Shown one piece after another: positions 5,728-6,336 of a stretch of DNA of 6,336 nt. This DNA is from CAYNXB01 sp964401045. Its GTDB lineage: Bacteria; Pseudomonadota; Alphaproteobacteria; Sphingomonadales; Sphingomonadaceae. The stretch is taken from NCBI GenBank assembly GCA_964401045.1, contig CAYNXB010000117.1, positions 1-6,336 on the forward strand, written 5' to 3'. The notes beneath the pieces were generated by a model that saw nothing but the letters and a program-made list of their open reading frames with translations, was not told the origin of the DNA and searched no databases. Position 1 is the first letter of the stretch. The number at the start of each line of letters is the position of its first letter. Made by a program: the position numbers and the translations under genes.

Positions 5728-5847
5728 CGCGCCTTCTCTCGCTCCCGGACCCGTTCGGATGCGGCGGAAATCTGCACAGAAAGCCGGAGGGGCCCCCGCA
5801 CCCGTGGGACAAGCCAGCGATCGGCATGGAATGAAAGGAACGCGCGC

Positions 5848-6210
5848 ATGCCGCTGTACGAGCATGTTTTCCTGGCGCGGCAGGACTTGAGCCAGGCTCA
5901 GGTCGATGCCCTCGCCGCCGCCGCCACCGAGATCGTCGAAGCCGGCAAAGGCAAGGTCACCAAGACCGAGACCTGGGGCCTCAAGAACCTCGCCTACAAG
6001 ATCGACCGCAACCGCAAGGCGCACTTCGTGCTGCTCAACATCGAGGCTCCCGGCGACGTGGTCGCCGAGCTCGAGCGCCAGAGCCGAATCAACGAAGACG
6101 TGATCCGCTACATGACCGTCCGCGTGGAAGAGCACGAGGAAGGCCCGAGCGTGATGATGCGCCGCAACGAGCGTGAGCGCCGTCGCCGCAGCGAGCGGGG
6201 AGAAGAATAA
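5848..6210 (+). CDS. rpsF: 30S ribosomal protein S6
   Basis: S6 binds the central domain of 16S rRNA together with S18 during 30S subunit assembly. The 120-residue product begins MPLYEHVFLARQDLS, the standard S6 start. It has the conserved WGLKNLAYKIDRNRKAHFV segment (43-61), and INEDVIRYMTVRVEE (81-95) as the last strand of the ferredoxin-like fold. The C-terminal tail is charged and Arg/Glu-rich (about 104-120), as is common in alphaproteobacterial S6. The ATG at 5848 follows AAAGGA at 8-9 nt. The frame stays open upstream to 5632, but that part lacks S6 similarity. The stop overlaps the rpsR start by one base (TAATG), implying translational coupling. In many bacteria the S6-S18 complex binds the rpsF leader to control the operon; whether that holds here is not shown. 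Confidence 0.97.
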   Translation: MPLYEHVFLARQDLSQAQVDALAAAATEIVEAGKGKVTKTETWGLKNLAYKIDRNRKAHFVLLNIEAPGDVVAELERQSRINEDVIRYMTVRVEEHEEGPSVMMRRNERERRRRSERGEE

Positions 6211-6336
6211 TGGCCCGCCCATTCCATCGTCGCCGCAAGTCCTGCCCGTTCTCGGCCAAGGACGCCCCGGTTATCGACTACAAGGACGTGCGCCTGCTGC
6301 AGGGCTTCATGTCCGAGCGTGGCAAGATCGTGCCGA
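6210..6336 (+). CDS. rpsR: 30S ribosomal protein S18, N-terminal part (runs off window)
   Basis: S18 pairs with S6 on the 30S platform. The 42 visible residues begin MARPFHRRRKSCPFSAKDAP and continue IDYKDVRLLQGFMSERGKIVP (22-42), a clear S18 N-terminal half with the conserved Tyr-Lys-Asp segment. The product should end at about 75-85 residues, past the window edge. Its ATG uses the last A of the rpsF stop codon (TAATG), and AGAAGA just upstream is only a weak ribosome binding site, so it probably depends on translation of rpsF. In most bacteria rplI follows. Confidence 0.97.
   Translation, partial: MARPFHRRRKSCPFSAKDAPVIDYKDVRLLQGFMSERGKIVP

Larger units (their letters stand above)
5226..5847. 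other. Long intergenic region without a convincing gene
   Basis: About 620 nt between the OmpA-like gene and rpsF, which are divergent. It holds the candidate promoter of the OmpA-like gene, an AT-rich island (about 5338-5362), a GC palindrome CCCCGCGGGG (5363-5372), and a candidate rpsF promoter near 5700-5727. Open frames in it (for example 5355-5633 minus and 5438-5890 plus) show no recognisable domain, low-complexity Arg/Pro/Ser composition and no good ribosome binding site. An in-frame upward extension of rpsF from 5632 also looks non-coding. No tRNA was found. A small RNA cannot be excluded. Confidence 0.6.

Noticed and set aside
5632..5847. Upstream in-frame extension of rpsF.
   Set aside because: S6 begins at MPLYEH with a proper ribosome binding site; the 72 extra residues are Arg/Ser-rich and unlike S6.

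Overview
The window looks like a piece of a GC-rich alphaproteobacterial chromosome. The best guess is Sphingomonadales (a sphingomonad or Erythrobacter-like genus), because of the FabD N-terminus, the rpsF-rpsR pair, and a Mur-ligase-like gene next to an LD-carboxypeptidase. Genus cannot be fixed from sequence alone. It is mostly ordinary chromosomal DNA; no transposase, integrase, phage gene, CRISPR array, tRNA or rRNA was seen.

Layout. (1) 1-1270, minus strand: the fatty-acid synthesis pair fabD (complete) and fabG (runs off the left edge), separated by 2 nt. (2) 1271-1370: a run of exactly 100 Ns, an assembly gap. It cuts off whatever lies upstream of fabD and the C-terminal part of an LD-carboxypeptidase gene (1371-1618, minus). 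The open frame that seems to join the two genes through the Ns is an artefact. (3) 1672-4233, plus strand: a Mur ligase-family protein related to MurC/Mpl but with variant motifs, followed 18 nt later by an Old Yellow Enzyme-type flavin oxidoreductase. The carboxypeptidase and the ligase are divergent across 53 nt. (4) 4238-4259: a perfect GC-rich hairpin between convergent genes, probably a bidirectional terminator. (5) 4275-5171 or 5225, minus: a secreted protein with a C-terminal OmpA-like peptidoglycan-binding domain. (6) 5226-5847: a long region without a convincing gene, holding candidate promoters for the OmpA-like gene and for rpsF. (7) 5848-6336, plus: rpsF and the start of rpsR, overlapping by one base.

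How the genes may work together. FabD and FabG act in type II fatty-acid synthesis. The LD-carboxypeptidase and the Mur ligase-like protein would fit a peptidoglycan-recycling pair: one trims tetrapeptides to tripeptides, the other joins a peptide or amino acid to a UDP-MurNAc-type acceptor. The OmpA-like protein would bind peptidoglycan in the periplasm. The flavin oxidoreductase has no obvious link to the cell wall. S6 and S18 bind as a pair in the 30S subunit.

The points most worth a second look are the variant motifs of the Mur ligase-like protein, the two in-frame starts of the OmpA-like gene (each with a good ribosome binding site), and the scaffold gap that begins directly at the fabD start codon.
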